Origin: Sulfuriflexus mobilis
GTDB taxonomy: Bacteria; Pseudomonadota; Gammaproteobacteria; AKS1
Length of the DNA stretch: 64,000 bases
Assembly: GCF_003967195.1 (NCBI RefSeq)
Contig: NZ_AP018725.1
Coordinates: forward strand, 2,786,001 to 2,850,000
Direction of reading: 5' to 3'
A program made the position numbers and the translations under genes. A model generated the notes under the pieces. That model worked only from the letters and a program-made list of their open reading frames with translations. It made no database searches and was not told the origin of the DNA. Below, piece after piece: positions 63,706 through 64,000 of this stretch; the stretch's first letter is position 1, and the number at the start of each line of letters is the position of its first letter.

Positions 63706-64000
63706 TTATTTTTTCCGCAAGACATAGATACGCCACATGGCGTAATACTTTAAGAAATCGACGTGATCAACGATCTCAAAACCGGCCTCGCGCATTTCCG
63801 CTTCGATGCTCTCGCGTGGCTGCACGAAACGGTTTTGATACTTCTTGTGTCGACGATGCTGTTCTAGCCTGGCGCGCTTGCGCGCCTTGTAATTACCATC
63901 CACCCACAGTGATACGACTACGGTATCCGAGGTGACGCGGTGAAACTCGCGCAGCATCTTCATACGGTCTTCGCGTTCCCCGATATGGTGCAACAGGCGC
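63706..64000 (-). CDS. SAM-dependent methyltransferase (C-terminal part, cut by window edge)
   Basis: Open frame from the window edge to a stop at 63706, about 98 residues visible. Seen: RLLHHIGEREDRMKMLREFH and VTSDTVVVSLWVDGN, then EMREAGFEIVDHVDFLKYYAM, the late part of a class I methyltransferase. The front with the SAM-binding motif is outside. It lies six bases before the LPS-kinase gene and belongs to the same operon. Confidence 0.75.
   Translation of the reverse strand, partial: RLLHHIGEREDRMKMLREFHRVTSDTVVVSLWVDGNYKARKRARLEQHRRHKKYQNRFVQPRESIEAEMREAGFEIVDHVDFLKYYAMWRIYVLRKK

Overview
The window reads as a chromosome segment of a free-living Gram-negative gammaproteobacterium. Supporting features are lipid A/LPS inner-core genes (waaA, hldD, hldE, an LpxL-type acyltransferase, KdkA/WaaP-type kinases), TolC, a TPP-riboswitch-controlled thiC, and many lipoprotein and Tat/Sec-exported products. 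A soxA-soxX pair points to thiosulfate/sulfur oxidation. The genus cannot be named from sequence alone.

Layout. 1-2.9 kb: a molybdenum hydroxylase operon (2Fe-2S subunit, molybdopterin subunit, start of an XdhC-type maturation protein). 3.4-7 kb: a decayed ion-channel tail, a small cytochrome c, a diguanylate cyclase, a TetR regulator, and a divergent pair made of a CsrA-HTH fusion and a small XRE regulator. 7-13.4 kb: a membrane protein, small unknown proteins, a GNAT-histone-deacetylase fusion, and a methyltransferase-phosphotransferase pair. 13.4-38.6 kb: a repeat-rich accessory region. Most genes here stand alone, many encode exported proteins of unknown function, and nearly all are separated by short inverted repeats ending in CTGACCCC. 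This part also holds a beta-helix lipoprotein, two HbpS/GlcG-like paralogues, an IS4-type remnant, a Tat-exported PLP enzyme, soxAX, a metallophosphoesterase and a cytidylyltransferase/CDP-alcohol transferase pair. 38.6-43.8 kb: a small defence-like island with a 1351-residue nuclease-STAND-repeat protein and a DUF4258/HTH toxin-antitoxin-like pair. 44-48.7 kb: housekeeping genes (thiC, pcm, a rhodanese, tolC). 48.9-64 kb: LPS and surface-glycan biosynthesis, with heptose and Kdo genes, acyltransferase, sugar kinases, glycosyltransferases, methyltransferases and a carbamoyltransferase.

The most striking items are: (1) the Cap4-like nuclease/STAND ATPase with a long helical-repeat tail, an Avs-type candidate for phage sensing; (2) a CsrA domain fused to an XRE DNA-binding domain, facing a small XRE gene across a three-half-site operator; (3) a family of short hairpin arrays (four copies near 16.0, 29.5, 31.6 and 48.8 kb) whose stems change while linkers stay fixed, many with GGA loops; (4) an acetyltransferase-deacetylase fusion; (5) a region where unknown exported-protein genes lie between dispersed repeats like interchangeable cassettes.

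How the genes work together: hldE-hldD-waaA make ADP-heptose and transfer Kdo, while the LpxL-like enzyme and the KdkA-type kinase act on lipid A/Kdo. The long minus-strand cluster from 64 to 57 kb probably adds and decorates outer sugars. SoxAX would begin thiosulfate oxidation in the periplasm together with other Sox proteins encoded elsewhere.
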